Shown one piece after another: positions 7,473 through 15,948 of a stretch of 38,110 nt of DNA. Source of the DNA: Vibrio zhanjiangensis (GTDB lineage: Bacteria; Pseudomonadota; Gammaproteobacteria; Enterobacterales; Vibrionaceae). Below the pieces are notes generated by a model that saw nothing but the letters and a program-made list of their open reading frames with translations, made no database searches and was not told where the DNA came from. The stretch is taken from positions 1 to 38,110 of the forward strand of contig NZ_BSPW01000079.1 of the NCBI RefSeq assembly GCF_030161235.1, given 5' to 3'. The first letter of the stretch is position 1, and each line of letters starts with the position of its first letter. Made by a program: the position numbers and the translations under genes.

Positions 7473-10400
7473 ATGTTTACTGCAACTGATGTGCTGAATG
7501 CCGAGTTTGTTGAGCAGCCGCTAAGCAAACTTTGGTCGCTGATCTCGCCACTTTACATGGTGGACGAATCCCAATGGCTTGAACAACTGTTGCCTTTAGC
7601 AACACCGACAGATGCTGAAAAATCGCAAATGTCGACTAAAACGACGAAGCTGATTGAAGCTATTCGCGCAGACAAAAAGTCGATTCAAATGATCGACGCT
7701 TTGTTGCTTGAATATAGCTTAGATACGCAAGAAGGCATTTTATTGATGTGTTTGGCTGAAGCCTTGATGCGCATCCCTGACGCAGCAACAGCCGACGCTT
7801 TAATCCGAGACAAGCTTAGTGTCGCAGATTGGAAATCTCATCTGAAAAACTCAGATTCAGTTTTTGTGAATGCATCGACTTGGGGGCTGATGTTGACAGG
7901 TAAAGTGGTCGGCTTATCTGAATCACAATCACGTAGTCCCGTGTCTGCGGTGAATCGCCTTGTGAATAAGATGTCGGAACCTGTCATTCGTAAAGCGATG
8001 CATCAGGCGATGAAGGTGATGGGCCACCAGTTTGTTTTGGGCCGCTCTATTGCGGAAGCTCAAAAAAATGGTCGGGGTATGCGTGATAAGGGCTTTACCT
8101 ATTCCTATGACATGCTCGGCGAAGCAGCATTAACTTCAGCAGATGCGAACAAGTATTTTAACGACTATCTGATGGCGATTGAGGCGGTAGGTCGTGATAA
8201 TTATGGCATAGAGACAAGCCCAGCTCCGTCAGTTTCAATTAAATTGTCTGCTTTGCATCCCCGCTATGAAGTTGCCAATGAAGCGCGAGTGCTAACTGAG
8301 CTCGCAGACACATTAACCCAATTGCTGCAAAAAGCAGTCGACTTGGATGTTGCTATCACGATTGATGCTGAAGAAGCCGATCGCCTTGAACTATCACTGA
8401 AACTTTTTGAAAAAGTCTATAGAAGTGATGTTGTTAAGGGGTGGGGTAAGTTTGGCCTTGTCATCCAAGCCTACTCAAAGAGAGCGCTTCCAGTGTTGGT
8501 TTGGGTGAATGGTTTAGCTCGAGAGCAGGGTGATCTTATTCCACTTCGCCTTGTTAAAGGTGCTTATTGGGACAGCGAGATAAAGTGGTCTCAACAGGCA
8601 GGTTATGATAACTACCCTGTCTACACACGAAAAGAAGCCACCGATGTTGCCTATTTAGCTTGCGCTCGTTTCTTATTGTCTGACAATGTCCGAGGTAATA
8701 TTTTCCCGCAGTTTGCCAGTCATAACGCTCAAACGGTGACTTCTATCGCGGTGATGGCTGAGCACAAAAACTATGAATTCCAACGTTTACACGGTATGGG
8801 TGATTCTCTTTACCACCATGTAATGGAGACATACCAACAGCCCGTTCGTATTTATGCACCTGTAGGAAGCCATAAAGATCTGTTACCGTACTTGGTTCGT
8901 CGTTTGCTGGAAAATGGGGCCAACAGCTCTTTTGTTCATCGTCTAGTCGATGCGCGTTGTCCTATTGACTCTTTGACTCAGCATCCTGTCGATATGCTGA
9001 GAGCCTTTAATACGCTCAACAACACGAATATTCCGCTGCCACCACAGATCTTTTCTGAACGTCGAAATTCATATGGCGTCAATATTGATGTGGAATCTCA
9101 AGCAAGACCCTTTGAACAGCAAGTTGAAGGGTTTCTGCATAAGCAGTGGTTAGCAGGGCCAATAATCAATGGTAAAACATTCACTGAAAGCATGATCAAG
9201 GAAAATGCTGAGAAAGTGGCGGCTCCTTATGATAGACGTATTCAGGTTGGTCAGGTAGTATTTTCTAACCTTGATCATGTTTCCGAAGCGATTAAAGGCG
9301 CACAAAATGCCTTTAGTGATTGGCAAGCGACAGCGCCATCGAAAAGATCACAAGCACTAGAAACGTTAGCAGATTTACTTGAGAGCAACCTTGCTGAACT
9401 TGTTGCCTTGTGTCATCAAGAAGCAGGCAAGACAATTCATGACAGTATTGATGAAGTGCGAGAAGCGGTCGATTTTTGTCGTTACTATGCTGTTCAAGCA
9501 AATAACTTAGGAAAAGTTGAAGTTCAGGGCTTTGATGGTCAGGTGCGCAATGTATCACGCGATGGCCGTGGTGTTTTTGTGTGTATTAGCCCATGGAATT
9601 TCCCTTTGGCCATCTTCTTGGGACAAATTACCGCAGCATTGGTGGCAGGAAATACGGTCGTGGCCAAGCCTGCGGAACAAACCAGTTTGATTGCAGCTCG
9701 AGCCGTTGAACTTATGATCGAAGCTGGCTTTCCTAGTGGAACGATTCAACTCTTACCCGGACGCGGTGCTGATATTGGTACGGCTTTAACCTCTCATCCA
9801 GCTATTGCGGGTGTTGCGTTCACTGGCTCAACGTTAACCGCTCAACGTATCAATCGTACTCTTGCAGAGCGAGATACTGCGCCGGTTCCATTTATTGCCG
9901 AAACGGGTGGTCAAAATGCGATGATTGTTGACAGTACCGCACTCCCAGAGCAAGTGGTACGCGATGTGATTCGTTCTGCTTTTGCTTCGGCAGGACAACG
10001 CTGTAGCGCATTGAGAGTGTTATATGTTCAGGAAGATATCGCAGATCGGATTATTGCTTTAATACAGGGCGCGATGCAGGAACTCAAAGTCGGTTTACCT
10101 TTTGAGCATTCAACCGATGTTGGACCTGTGATTGACGAGACTGCCAAGAATAAGCTTATCAAGCATATTGAACGTATGACAGTGACGCAGCAAAAGGTAG
10201 CGGGATTGGAGCTGAGCGAATTGCATCAAAACGGTGATTTTATCGCGCCATGTGCGTTTGAGATAGAGGACATTTCTTGTTTAGAAGAAGAACAATTTGG
10301 TCCGATTTTACATATTGTTCGCTTCAAAGCGAGTCAGCTACATCAAATCGTTGAACGAATCAATGCGACTGGGTTTGGTCTTACTATGGGGATTCATAGT

Positions 10401-10586
10401 CGTAATGAAACAACGTATCGCTGGATTGAACAGCATGCCAGAGTGGGCAACTGTTACATAAATCGAGATCAAGTTGGGGCTGTTGTTGGGGTCCAACCAT
10501 TTGGTGGTCAGGGTCTTTCAGGTACTGGTCCTAAGGCAGGTGGCCCACACTATCTATTCCGATTCACTCAGACATCGTTTTCTTAA
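7473..10586 (+). CDS. putA: Bifunctional proline dehydrogenase / P5C dehydrogenase
   Basis: The 1037-residue enzyme oxidises proline to pyrroline-5-carboxylate (FAD, electrons to the quinone pool at the membrane) and then glutamate semialdehyde to glutamate (NAD). The N-terminal half is the PRODH barrel (SIKLSALHPRYE, IDAEEADRLELSL, RLVKGAYWDSEIKWSQ, FQRLHGMGDSLY, YAPVGSHKDLLPYLVRRLLENGANSS written here in parts). The C-terminal half is an ALDH (CISPWNFPLAIFLGQ, AFTGST, ETGGQNAMIVD, catalytic Cys in SAGQRCSALRVL, EEEQFGPILHIV). It starts without the ribbon-helix-helix DNA-binding domain of E. coli PutA (1320 residues) and ends soon after the ALDH domain, so it is a short, non-regulatory form. 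GAGGA precedes the ATG. It heads the putA-ALDH-like-putP group. Confidence 0.97.
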   Translation: MFTATDVLNAEFVEQPLSKLWSLISPLYMVDESQWLEQLLPLATPTDAEKSQMSTKTTKLIEAIRADKKSIQMIDALLLEYSLDTQEGILLMCLAEALMRIPDAATADALIRDKLSVADWKSHLKNSDSVFVNASTWGLMLTGKVVGLSESQSRSPVSAVNRLVNKMSEPVIRKAMHQAMKVMGHQFVLGRSIAEAQKNGRGMRDKGFTYSYDMLGEAALTSADANKYFNDYLMAIEAVGRDNYGIETSPAPSVSIKLSALHPRYEVANEARVLTELADTLTQLLQKAVDLDVAITIDAEEADRLELSLKLFEKVYRSDVVKGWGKFGLVIQAYSKRALPVLVWVNGLAREQGDLIPLRLVKGAYWDSEIKWSQQAGYDNYPVYTRKEATDVAYLACARFLLSDNVRGNIFPQFASHNAQTVTSIAVMAEHKNYEFQRLHGMGDSLYHHVMETYQQPVRIYAPVGSHKDLLPYLVRRLLENGANSSFVHRLVDARCPIDSLTQHPVDMLRAFNTLNNTNIPLPPQIFSERRNSYGVNIDVESQARPFEQQVEGFLHKQWLAGPIINGKTFTESMIKENAEKVAAPYDRRIQVGQVVFSNLDHVSEAIKGAQNAFSDWQATAPSKRSQALETLADLLESNLAELVALCHQEAGKTIHDSIDEVREAVDFCRYYAVQANNLGKVEVQGFDGQVRNVSRDGRGVFVCISPWNFPLAIFLGQITAALVAGNTVVAKPAEQTSLIAARAVELMIEAGFPSGTIQLLPGRGADIGTALTSHPAIAGVAFTGSTLTAQRINRTLAERDTAPVPFIAETGGQNAMIVDSTALPEQVVRDVIRSAFASAGQRCSALRVLYVQEDIADRIIALIQGAMQELKVGLPFEHSTDVGPVIDETAKNKLIKHIERMTVTQQKVAGLELSELHQNGDFIAPCAFEIEDISCLEEEQFGPILHIVRFKASQLHQIVERINATGFGLTMGIHSRNETTYRWIEQHARVGNCYINRDQVGAVVGVQPFGGQGLSGTGPKAGGPHYLFRFTQTSFS

Positions 10587-10608
10587 TCGGTAAGCAAGGA
10601 GAAAAATT

Positions 10609-11307
10609 ATGGTTCATCAAGTTACTCGCTTTTCCGATGCTTATTCGGCATGGGAAAACTGGAATCTCACTAGCTTCGATATAAAAAGTGAGTATTTACT
10701 TGCGTTTAAGAAAGCATTGCAGAGTGAGCACTCTAATTTGGCGGCGGTTGTGGATTTCCATTGCCAGCATTCAGCGCAGTTGTTAGCCAAAACACATCAG
10801 ATGCCTGGCCCGACAGGAGAAACCAATGAGCTGTACACCGCTGGCCGAGGAGTGGCTGTGATTATTCAGACTCAAATATCTGATCCTGCTAGGCAGTCAG
10901 CGCTTGCTCAGCTGACAGCGGCACTTATCGCGGGTAATAGCGTCGTTATGTGTAGTGACGATATTGAGCTGGTCAAAGCCTTGGAATCGGCAGTTAAAAG
11001 TGCTTCTTTACCAATAAATCTATTACAATTTGCCTCTCTCGACGCTTATGAACAGCTGCTTGACTCAGATGTCAGAAGTGTTGGGTATATAGGTAATCAA
11101 GAGGTTGAGCTCAAAATCAACCGTCAATTAGCGAAACGCACGGGTGCTATTGTAGGCCTAGTTTCCGAAACGGATGTAATGGCGATTCCGGTCGCCCACG
11201 ATCCACATTTATCGCTTCGTTTTATCACAGAGCGGACGAGAACAATAAATATAACTGCTGTGGGTGGTAACGCAACTTTGCTAGAGCTTGGAAGCGAAGC
11301 CCACTAA
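10609..11307 (+). CDS. Small ALDH-superfamily protein carrying the PutA C-terminal motif
   Basis: The 232-residue protein starts 22 bases after putA (AAGGAGAAAAATT before the ATG), so it is surely co-transcribed. The middle (VAVIIQTQISDPARQSALAQ, LIAGNSVVMCSDD) resembles the Rossmann part of an aldehyde dehydrogenase, but there is no catalytic Cys loop. Its end, LRFITERTRTINITAVGGNA, corresponds to the conserved C-terminal motif of long PutAs (RTxTVNTTAAGGNASL), where an inactive ALDH-like domain covers the P5C dehydrogenase active site or tunnel. I infer that this is the C-terminal module of a long PutA encoded as a separate polypeptide that may bind the putA product. Databases may label it a P5C dehydrogenase; that activity is not supported by the residues seen. 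Confidence 0.75.
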   Translation: MVHQVTRFSDAYSAWENWNLTSFDIKSEYLLAFKKALQSEHSNLAAVVDFHCQHSAQLLAKTHQMPGPTGETNELYTAGRGVAVIIQTQISDPARQSALAQLTAALIAGNSVVMCSDDIELVKALESAVKSASLPINLLQFASLDAYEQLLDSDVRSVGYIGNQEVELKINRQLAKRTGAIVGLVSETDVMAIPVAHDPHLSLRFITERTRTINITAVGGNATLLELGSEAH

Positions 11308-11321
11308 TCCTTTCTCCGAGA

Positions 11322-11346
11322 GCCCTCATTCAGTGTAAGTGAGGGC
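11322..11346 (+). other. Intercistronic hairpin before putP
   Basis: GCCCTCA (11322-11328) and TGAGGGC (11340-11346) pair perfectly around an 11-base loop, 15 bases after the ALDH-like gene. No T run follows at once. It may set the level of putP relative to putA, or protect the upstream mRNA. Confidence 0.5.
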
Positions 11347-11382
11347 GTTCATGGAAGGCGATTTTTTTATGAGGACAAACAC

Positions 11383-12870
11383 ATGGAAAATAGCTTTGCT
11401 ATTACGACCACGTTTATTGCGTATCTAATTCTAATGATGGCGATAGGCGTTATTGCATACCAACGAACGAAAAACTCAACGGATTACTTTCTTGGTGGCC
11501 GCTCATTAGGTCCTTGGCCAGCAGCACTGTCCGCAGGGGCTTCTGATATGAGTGGTTGGTTATTGTTGGGTCTACCAGGCTACGCATACGCTGCGGGTAT
11601 TGAAGCTCTATGGTTAGCTGGGGGGCTACTTGCTGGGACTTGGTTGAACTGGTTGATTTGTGCGAAAAGATTGCGCACTTACAGTATTACAACCGACGCT
11701 TTGACACTACCGGAATTTCTTTCTCGTCGCTTCAATGACACATCGAAGTTGATTCAAGTGATCTCTGCATTCTTTATTTTGCTATTTTTCCTTTTCTATA
11801 CCAGCTCAGGACTTGTGGCCGGCGGTAAACTGTTTGAAACCGTATTTGGATTGAACTACAGCACTGCCGTTACTATCGGTACGATATGCGTTGTATCATA
11901 TACCTTATTCGGTGGATTCTTGGCAGTATCTTGGACTGACCTTGTTCAGGGATTGCTTATGGCCGCTGCACTTATGATAGTGCCGATTGCTGCGATGGAA
12001 GGAGGATTGGGTCAACTAAGCAGTGATCTGTCGAACATTAATCCTCAACTGCTTACGCTGTGGAATGATACTAAGGGTGAGCCACTTTCCGCTATTGCGA
12101 TCATCTCTTTGGTTGCGTGGGGCTTGGGCTACTTTGGCCAGCCGCATATTCTGGCTCGTTTTAAAGCCGCGCGCAGTAACAAGGATCTAACAACAGCCCG
12201 TCGTATTGCTGTGATATGGACAGCACTTTCTATGGTGGGTGCTATGCTGGTGGGTTTAGTTGGCCTTATCTATGTGACCAATTCTGGGGTATCGATCGAT
12301 GATGGAGAGAAAATCTTCATGTTGTTGGTTAACTCAATCTTCCACCCAGTCGTTGCTGGAATACTTCTAGCGGCAATACTTGCAGCAATCATGAGTACAG
12401 CCGATTCGCAATTATTGGTGTCTTCTTCAGCATTAGCAGAGGACTTCTATAAGCAATTGATTAAGAAAGATGCAAGCTCAGAAGAGATTGTAATGGTAGG
12501 GCGTATTGCGGTGGTAGCAATCTCAATTGTTGCTCTTATTTTAGCTCTAACGCCAGACAGCTCAGTACTAGGTTTAGTGTCTTACGCTTGGGCTGGTTTT
12601 GGTGCTGCTTTTGGTCCTGCGCTTATTCTGAGCCTATACTGGCCACGCATGAACCGCAACGGTGCTCTGGCTGGTATTGTGATTGGCGGCGTGACTATTG
12701 TGGTGTGGAAACAACTATCAGGCGGTTGGTTTGATGTTTACGAAATTGTTCCTGGGATCATCTTATCAACTATTGCCATTGTTGTGGTCAGCTTAATGAC
12801 CGCAGAGCCTGAAAAATCAGTGAAAGCTCAGTATGAGAAGTTCAAGAAACAACTGGTTGAGTTGGACTAA
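11383..12870 (+). CDS. putP: Sodium/proline symporter
   Basis: The 495-residue inner-membrane protein belongs to the sodium:solute symporter family and imports proline with Na+. PutP hallmarks are TKNSTDYFLGGRSLGPW, ALSAGASDMSGWLLLGLPG, the segment around FGGFLAVSWTDLVQG, GLGYFGQPHILARFKA, and AAIMSTADSQLLVSSSALAED. About 13 membrane segments can be traced. GAGGACAAACAC precedes the ATG. It closes the proline operon and is followed by a strong terminator. Confidence 0.96.
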   Translation: MENSFAITTTFIAYLILMMAIGVIAYQRTKNSTDYFLGGRSLGPWPAALSAGASDMSGWLLLGLPGYAYAAGIEALWLAGGLLAGTWLNWLICAKRLRTYSITTDALTLPEFLSRRFNDTSKLIQVISAFFILLFFLFYTSSGLVAGGKLFETVFGLNYSTAVTIGTICVVSYTLFGGFLAVSWTDLVQGLLMAAALMIVPIAAMEGGLGQLSSDLSNINPQLLTLWNDTKGEPLSAIAIISLVAWGLGYFGQPHILARFKAARSNKDLTTARRIAVIWTALSMVGAMLVGLVGLIYVTNSGVSIDDGEKIFMLLVNSIFHPVVAGILLAAILAAIMSTADSQLLVSSSALAEDFYKQLIKKDASSEEIVMVGRIAVVAISIVALILALTPDSSVLGLVSYAWAGFGAAFGPALILSLYWPRMNRNGALAGIVIGGVTIVVWKQLSGGWFDVYEIVPGIILSTIAIVVVSLMTAEPEKSVKAQYEKFKKQLVELD

Positions 12871-12882
12871 TTCAATACACAA

Positions 12883-12905
12883 GCCCCGAAACATCGGGGC
12901 TTTTT
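12883..12905 (+). terminator. Terminator of the put operon
   Basis: GCCCCGA and TCGGGGC pair around AACA and are followed by TTTTT. It begins 12 bases after the putP stop and faces the convergent gene ending at 12951. Confidence 0.9.
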
Positions 12906-12950
12906 ACTATCTAGTTGGTTACCGCTATGAGCATCCTCGATCTATATTCA

Positions 12951-13793
12951 CTATTGAGTATGCTCTTGGGCGAGTTTTTTGCTTCCACGTTCTTCTAATA
13001 CATCCAAAAAGGCTTGGAAGCCTTGTGGGTCGACAAAGGGGTTACTTTGCTGTGATTTTTTAGCGTGACGCTCAAAAATCTGTGCCAAATGCGGGTGACT
13101 GGCGAGGTTAACTTCCACTTGAGGCTGAGTGTTAGATAAGGTTCGAATCTTTTTTACGCTATTTACATACTGCTGCGCCAGTTCCATTCCGGTGAAGTTG
13201 GTCCCATTGCCGCCAACAATAAATGCCTTATGAGTTTCACCTTGATGAGTAACGTTAAATTTGATCGATAACGCACCTCTAGTGTGTCCGGGCGTTGAAT
13301 AGAACGTAAACTGTTTATTACCAACGACTAAGGTGTCGCCATCATTAGCAAATGTCTTTACTTTCGGTGCTAGGAAGCGATTATCTCCTTTAGAGTTTTT
13401 GGCGGTGAAGTTAGCTAAGCGAAAATCAATGCTCGACATAATAACCTCTGCATCAAAATGTCTTTGGATATATTCGGCGCCGCCGACATGATCTGAATGA
13501 CCATGAGTAATTATGATGTAGCGCAGATGTTTGGGGTTGAAGCCAAGCTTCTCTATACTGTTTGGGATCCAGCGCCCATAAGGACTGTCAAGCGTATCAA
13601 TCAGAACAAGCCCCTCGGAAGTCGTGATAAGATAGGATGAAACCCACTTATCACCCACGTAGTATAAATCGTCAAACATTTTAAAGGGCTCAACATATCC
13701 GTTCTGGTCTGTTTTTTCCGGAATGGTTTCTGATTGCTCGCTAGAAAATGCATTCAACGATAAAAATAGCAACAGAAGCGCAGTGTGTTTCAT
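12951..13793 (-). CDS. Subclass B3-like metallo-beta-lactamase-fold hydrolase
   Basis: The 280-residue protein has a signal peptide (MKHTALLLLFLSLNAFSS) and an MBL fold. Zinc ligands visible are HGHSDH (the HxHxDH motif), His in STPGHTRGALSI, and His in NLASHPHL near the C terminus, followed by NPFVDPQGF. The last two features fit the subclass B3 family rather than B1. B3 enzymes hydrolyse penicillins, cephalosporins and carbapenems in the periplasm, but many B3-like proteins have other or weak activity, so resistance is not claimed. I choose the ATG at 13793 because AAGGA lies 5 bases before it; a second ATG two codons upstream has no room for a binding site. It is 35 bases downstream of a class A beta-lactamase gene on the same strand, probably in one operon. 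Confidence 0.8.
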   Translation of the reverse strand: MKHTALLLLFLSLNAFSSEQSETIPEKTDQNGYVEPFKMFDDLYYVGDKWVSSYLITTSEGLVLIDTLDSPYGRWIPNSIEKLGFNPKHLRYIIITHGHSDHVGGAEYIQRHFDAEVIMSSIDFRLANFTAKNSKGDNRFLAPKVKTFANDGDTLVVGNKQFTFYSTPGHTRGALSIKFNVTHQGETHKAFIVGGNGTNFTGMELAQQYVNSVKKIRTLSNTQPQVEVNLASHPHLAQIFERHAKKSQQSNPFVDPQGFQAFLDVLEERGSKKLAQEHTQ

Positions 13794-13828
13794 GATCATC
13801 CTTGTATCTTATTGGTGGTGAAGAGCGT

Positions 13829-14683
13829 CTATTTAATACCATATTGTGTAAAAATAAGCTGACTAATATCTGCGACAACCTGATTGATTTCCGGCAAGGT
13901 AGAGAGCGTCGAGTTAGCAATAAAAATTCCGATAAACAATGGCTTTCGGTCTGGCTTCCATATCATTGCGGTCAATGTTCTTGAACCGTTCACCCCGCCG
14001 CCTGAGCGGTCCGCTATCAACCAGCCTTGAGGTAATACAGAGCGTGCTAATGAATCTGAGACCATATTATTAGTCATCCAAAATTGCAGTTGGGTTTTGT
14101 TATCTGAGTTCAACACATCACCTGTTAGTAAATGCTGGATGGTTTGAATCATCGCGGTTGGGGTAGTGGTGTCATTTTCTGCGCCTTGTTCAACGTAATT
14201 TAACTCTGGCTCATAGTGATCTAAGCGCGTTTTTTGATCGCCTATCTTCCTTAAAAACGCCGTTAAGCCCCTTGGTCCACCAATTTGCTCTAACGCTAAG
14301 TTAGCCGCGTAGTTATCACTCATTAACATGGTAGCGGAGCAGACACTTTGCAGAGACATTTTACCGCCAACAAAGTTTTCGGTAATCGGATTCCAGTTGA
14401 TTAACCCAGATTCTGGCACATCAATTTTTTGGTTGAGCGTGAGCTTTCGTTGTTGAACATCATAAAGCACATTGGCGCAAGCTAAGGTTTTAAATGAGCT
14501 CATCATCGGAAATCTTTGGTTTCCGTTATAGCTCCATTGGGTGGATGATTGAGTATCGATCACAGCGACACCAACTTGCCCTTTAATCTCTTGCTCAACT
14601 TTAGAGAGTGATTGTTCAAGATTGGCGGATACTGAATGAGCTGAAATGGATATGAGCAAGAGGCATAAAATTGTTTTTTTCAT
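13829..14683 (-). CDS. Class A beta-lactamase, CARB (carbenicillinase) type
   Basis: The 284-residue serine beta-lactamase starts with a signal peptide (about 1-20). Active-site motifs are complete: S-x-x-K in MMSSFKTLACAN, SDN in MLMSDNYAANLALEQIGG, the omega-loop Glu in LDHYEPELN, and RSG in IADRSGGGVNGSRTLTAMIW, where most class A enzymes have KTG. Arg in that position, with the downstream Arg, is the mark of CARB/PSE enzymes, which chromosomally confer ampicillin resistance in several vibrios. It hydrolyses penicillins, notably carbenicillin, in the periplasm. The next gene is an MBL-fold enzyme in the same direction. I do not see a strong ribosome-binding site, and no integron attC site flanks it, so a resident chromosomal copy is more likely than a recent gain. 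Confidence 0.92.
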   Translation of the reverse strand: MKKTILCLLLISISAHSVSANLEQSLSKVEQEIKGQVGVAVIDTQSSTQWSYNGNQRFPMMSSFKTLACANVLYDVQQRKLTLNQKIDVPESGLINWNPITENFVGGKMSLQSVCSATMLMSDNYAANLALEQIGGPRGLTAFLRKIGDQKTRLDHYEPELNYVEQGAENDTTTPTAMIQTIQHLLTGDVLNSDNKTQLQFWMTNNMVSDSLARSVLPQGWLIADRSGGGVNGSRTLTAMIWKPDRKPLFIGIFIANSTLSTLPEINQVVADISQLIFTQYGIK

Positions 14684-14766
14684 GGTTGTTTTTCACATTT
14701 ACAGAGAAAGAGTTGTGTATTTACTGCGTGTTCAAAGACTAAGCTGGTTATTTTTGTAACGGAAAC

Positions 14767-15189
14767 CTACTGGAGTCTGGAGAGTACTGGGTGAGATGGA
14801 TTTAATTGTAAAAGATCCCATAAATTGCCATATAGATCTTTAAATACGGCAACCGTACCATAGTCCTACTGTTGAGGTTGTCTAATAAATTCAATACCTA
14901 TAGACGTCATTCTTTCATAATCACGCCAAAAGTCATCGGTGTTGAGAAACAAAAATACGCGTCCGCCTGCCTGATTACCAATAAAGCCTCTTTGTTCCGG
15001 CTTAGAAGCTTTAGCGAGCAGTAATGTTGTACCGTTCGAGTTTGGCGGAGCGACCACCACCCAGCGTTTATCCTGCTCTGGCTGATAGGTATCTTCTATC
15101 AGTTCAAATTTAAGCTTATTCACGTAGAAGTCGATGGCTTCATCGTAGTCATCAACCACCAATGCGATATGAATAATAGTTTGTTTCAC
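14767..15189 (-). pseudogene. VOC (glyoxalase-like) protein gene interrupted by one in-frame TAG
   Basis: The frame starts MKQTIIHIALVVDDYDEAID, typical of vicinal-oxygen-chelate proteins, and runs to a TAG at 14866-14868 after 107 codons (ending GIEFIRQPQQ). The same frame continues with DYGTVAVFKDLYGNLWDLLQ, the standard C-terminal strand and metal-ligand segment of this family (normally YGTVAVFEDLYGNLWDL), and stops at 14767. A single nonsense change thus removes the last 33 residues, including the terminal metal ligand. It lies upstream of the beta-lactamase gene on the same strand. The alternatives are a recent null mutation, a sequencing error, or readthrough; the intact flanking codons argue for a very recent event. 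Confidence 0.85.
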
Positions 15190-15304
15190 TTTCTGCTCTT
15201 CATCAAAGCTTCATTGGGTAGGTAGGGTATCAGACAGATTCATCGTCATCTAGCGAATCGTAGATTTGAATATAAATAAAAAATTATTATTATAATCAAA
15301 ATTG

Positions 15305-15324
15305 ATAATTATTAATTATTAAAA
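15305..15324 (+). promoter_or_regulatory. Candidate LysR operator before the VOC gene
   Basis: ATAATTATTAATTATTAAAA lies 63 bases before the VOC start. Its core is the 15-bp inverted repeat ATAATTA-T-TAATTAT. It matches 17 of 20 bases of the minus-strand sequence at 16878-16897 in the promoter of the neighbouring lysR-type gene. It sits in very AT-rich DNA, so chance similarity is possible. Confidence 0.4.
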
Positions 15325-15387
15325 CTGGTTTTTATACTGCTCCTACTGAAACAAAATACGCACTTTATGAGCGATTAGGAGCATGTT

Positions 15388-15873
15388 ATGAAAATGAATC
15401 ACGTTGGTATTATGGTCGGTGATATGGAGAAAGCGGTGGCGTTTTATACTCAGGCGCTGGGTCTTCGAGTTGTAATGAACAACACCAAAGTTATCGAAGA
15501 GCGAGAGTCTGCTATTGGGCGTATGTGTATTGCTGTGTTTGGTGAAGGATTTGCAGGGTTTAATATCGCGCATCTCGTTACAACTGATGGTATTGGTGTG
15601 GAGTTATTCGAAATGAAGCAGCGTCAAGAGCGGCATCATGTTGATTTTTCTCGCCTCGGTATTTTTCACTTTTGTTTGCAAACGGATGACTTTGAAGGCG
15701 TGATGGAAAAGGTGGAAGCTCTTGGTGGTAAAGTTCGTATGGAGGTGATGCGATACCATCCTGAAGATGACACTAAGCCAGCAAAAATGGTTTACCTAGA
15801 GGACCCTTTTGGTAACTTGTTTGAGCTTTATTCTCACTCTTATGAAGAAACTTATGCGTCGGATTATGAGTAA
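15388..15873 (+). CDS. VOC family (glyoxalase/dioxygenase-like) metalloprotein
   Basis: The 161-residue protein has two beta-alpha-beta-beta-beta modules. Candidate metal ligands are His in MNHVGIMVGD, Glu in VELFEMKQ, His in LGIFHFCLQTDD, and Glu in DPFGNLFELYSH. The VOC superfamily covers glyoxalase I, epimerases and extradiol dioxygenases, so the exact reaction cannot be named. TAGGAG precedes the ATG. The convergent LysR regulator is the adjacent gene and shares an operator-like sequence with this promoter, so it probably controls this gene. A hairpin (CTCAATC-AATA-GATTGAG, 15874-15891) follows directly after the stop. Confidence 0.8.
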   Translation: MKMNHVGIMVGDMEKAVAFYTQALGLRVVMNNTKVIEERESAIGRMCIAVFGEGFAGFNIAHLVTTDGIGVELFEMKQRQERHHVDFSRLGIFHFCLQTDDFEGVMEKVEALGGKVRMEVMRYHPEDDTKPAKMVYLEDPFGNLFELYSHSYEETYASDYE

Positions 15874-15948
15874 CTCAATCAATAGATTGAGAGGTTTGAT
15901 CAGCGCAAAAATAAACTAACTGCCGACAACAAAGCTGGCTTTGTCATG

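Noticed and set aside
15290..15325. Possible Fur box in the AT-rich VOC promoter
   Set aside because: Agreement with the 19-bp Fur consensus is poor beyond the first six bases; the match to the lysR promoter is better.
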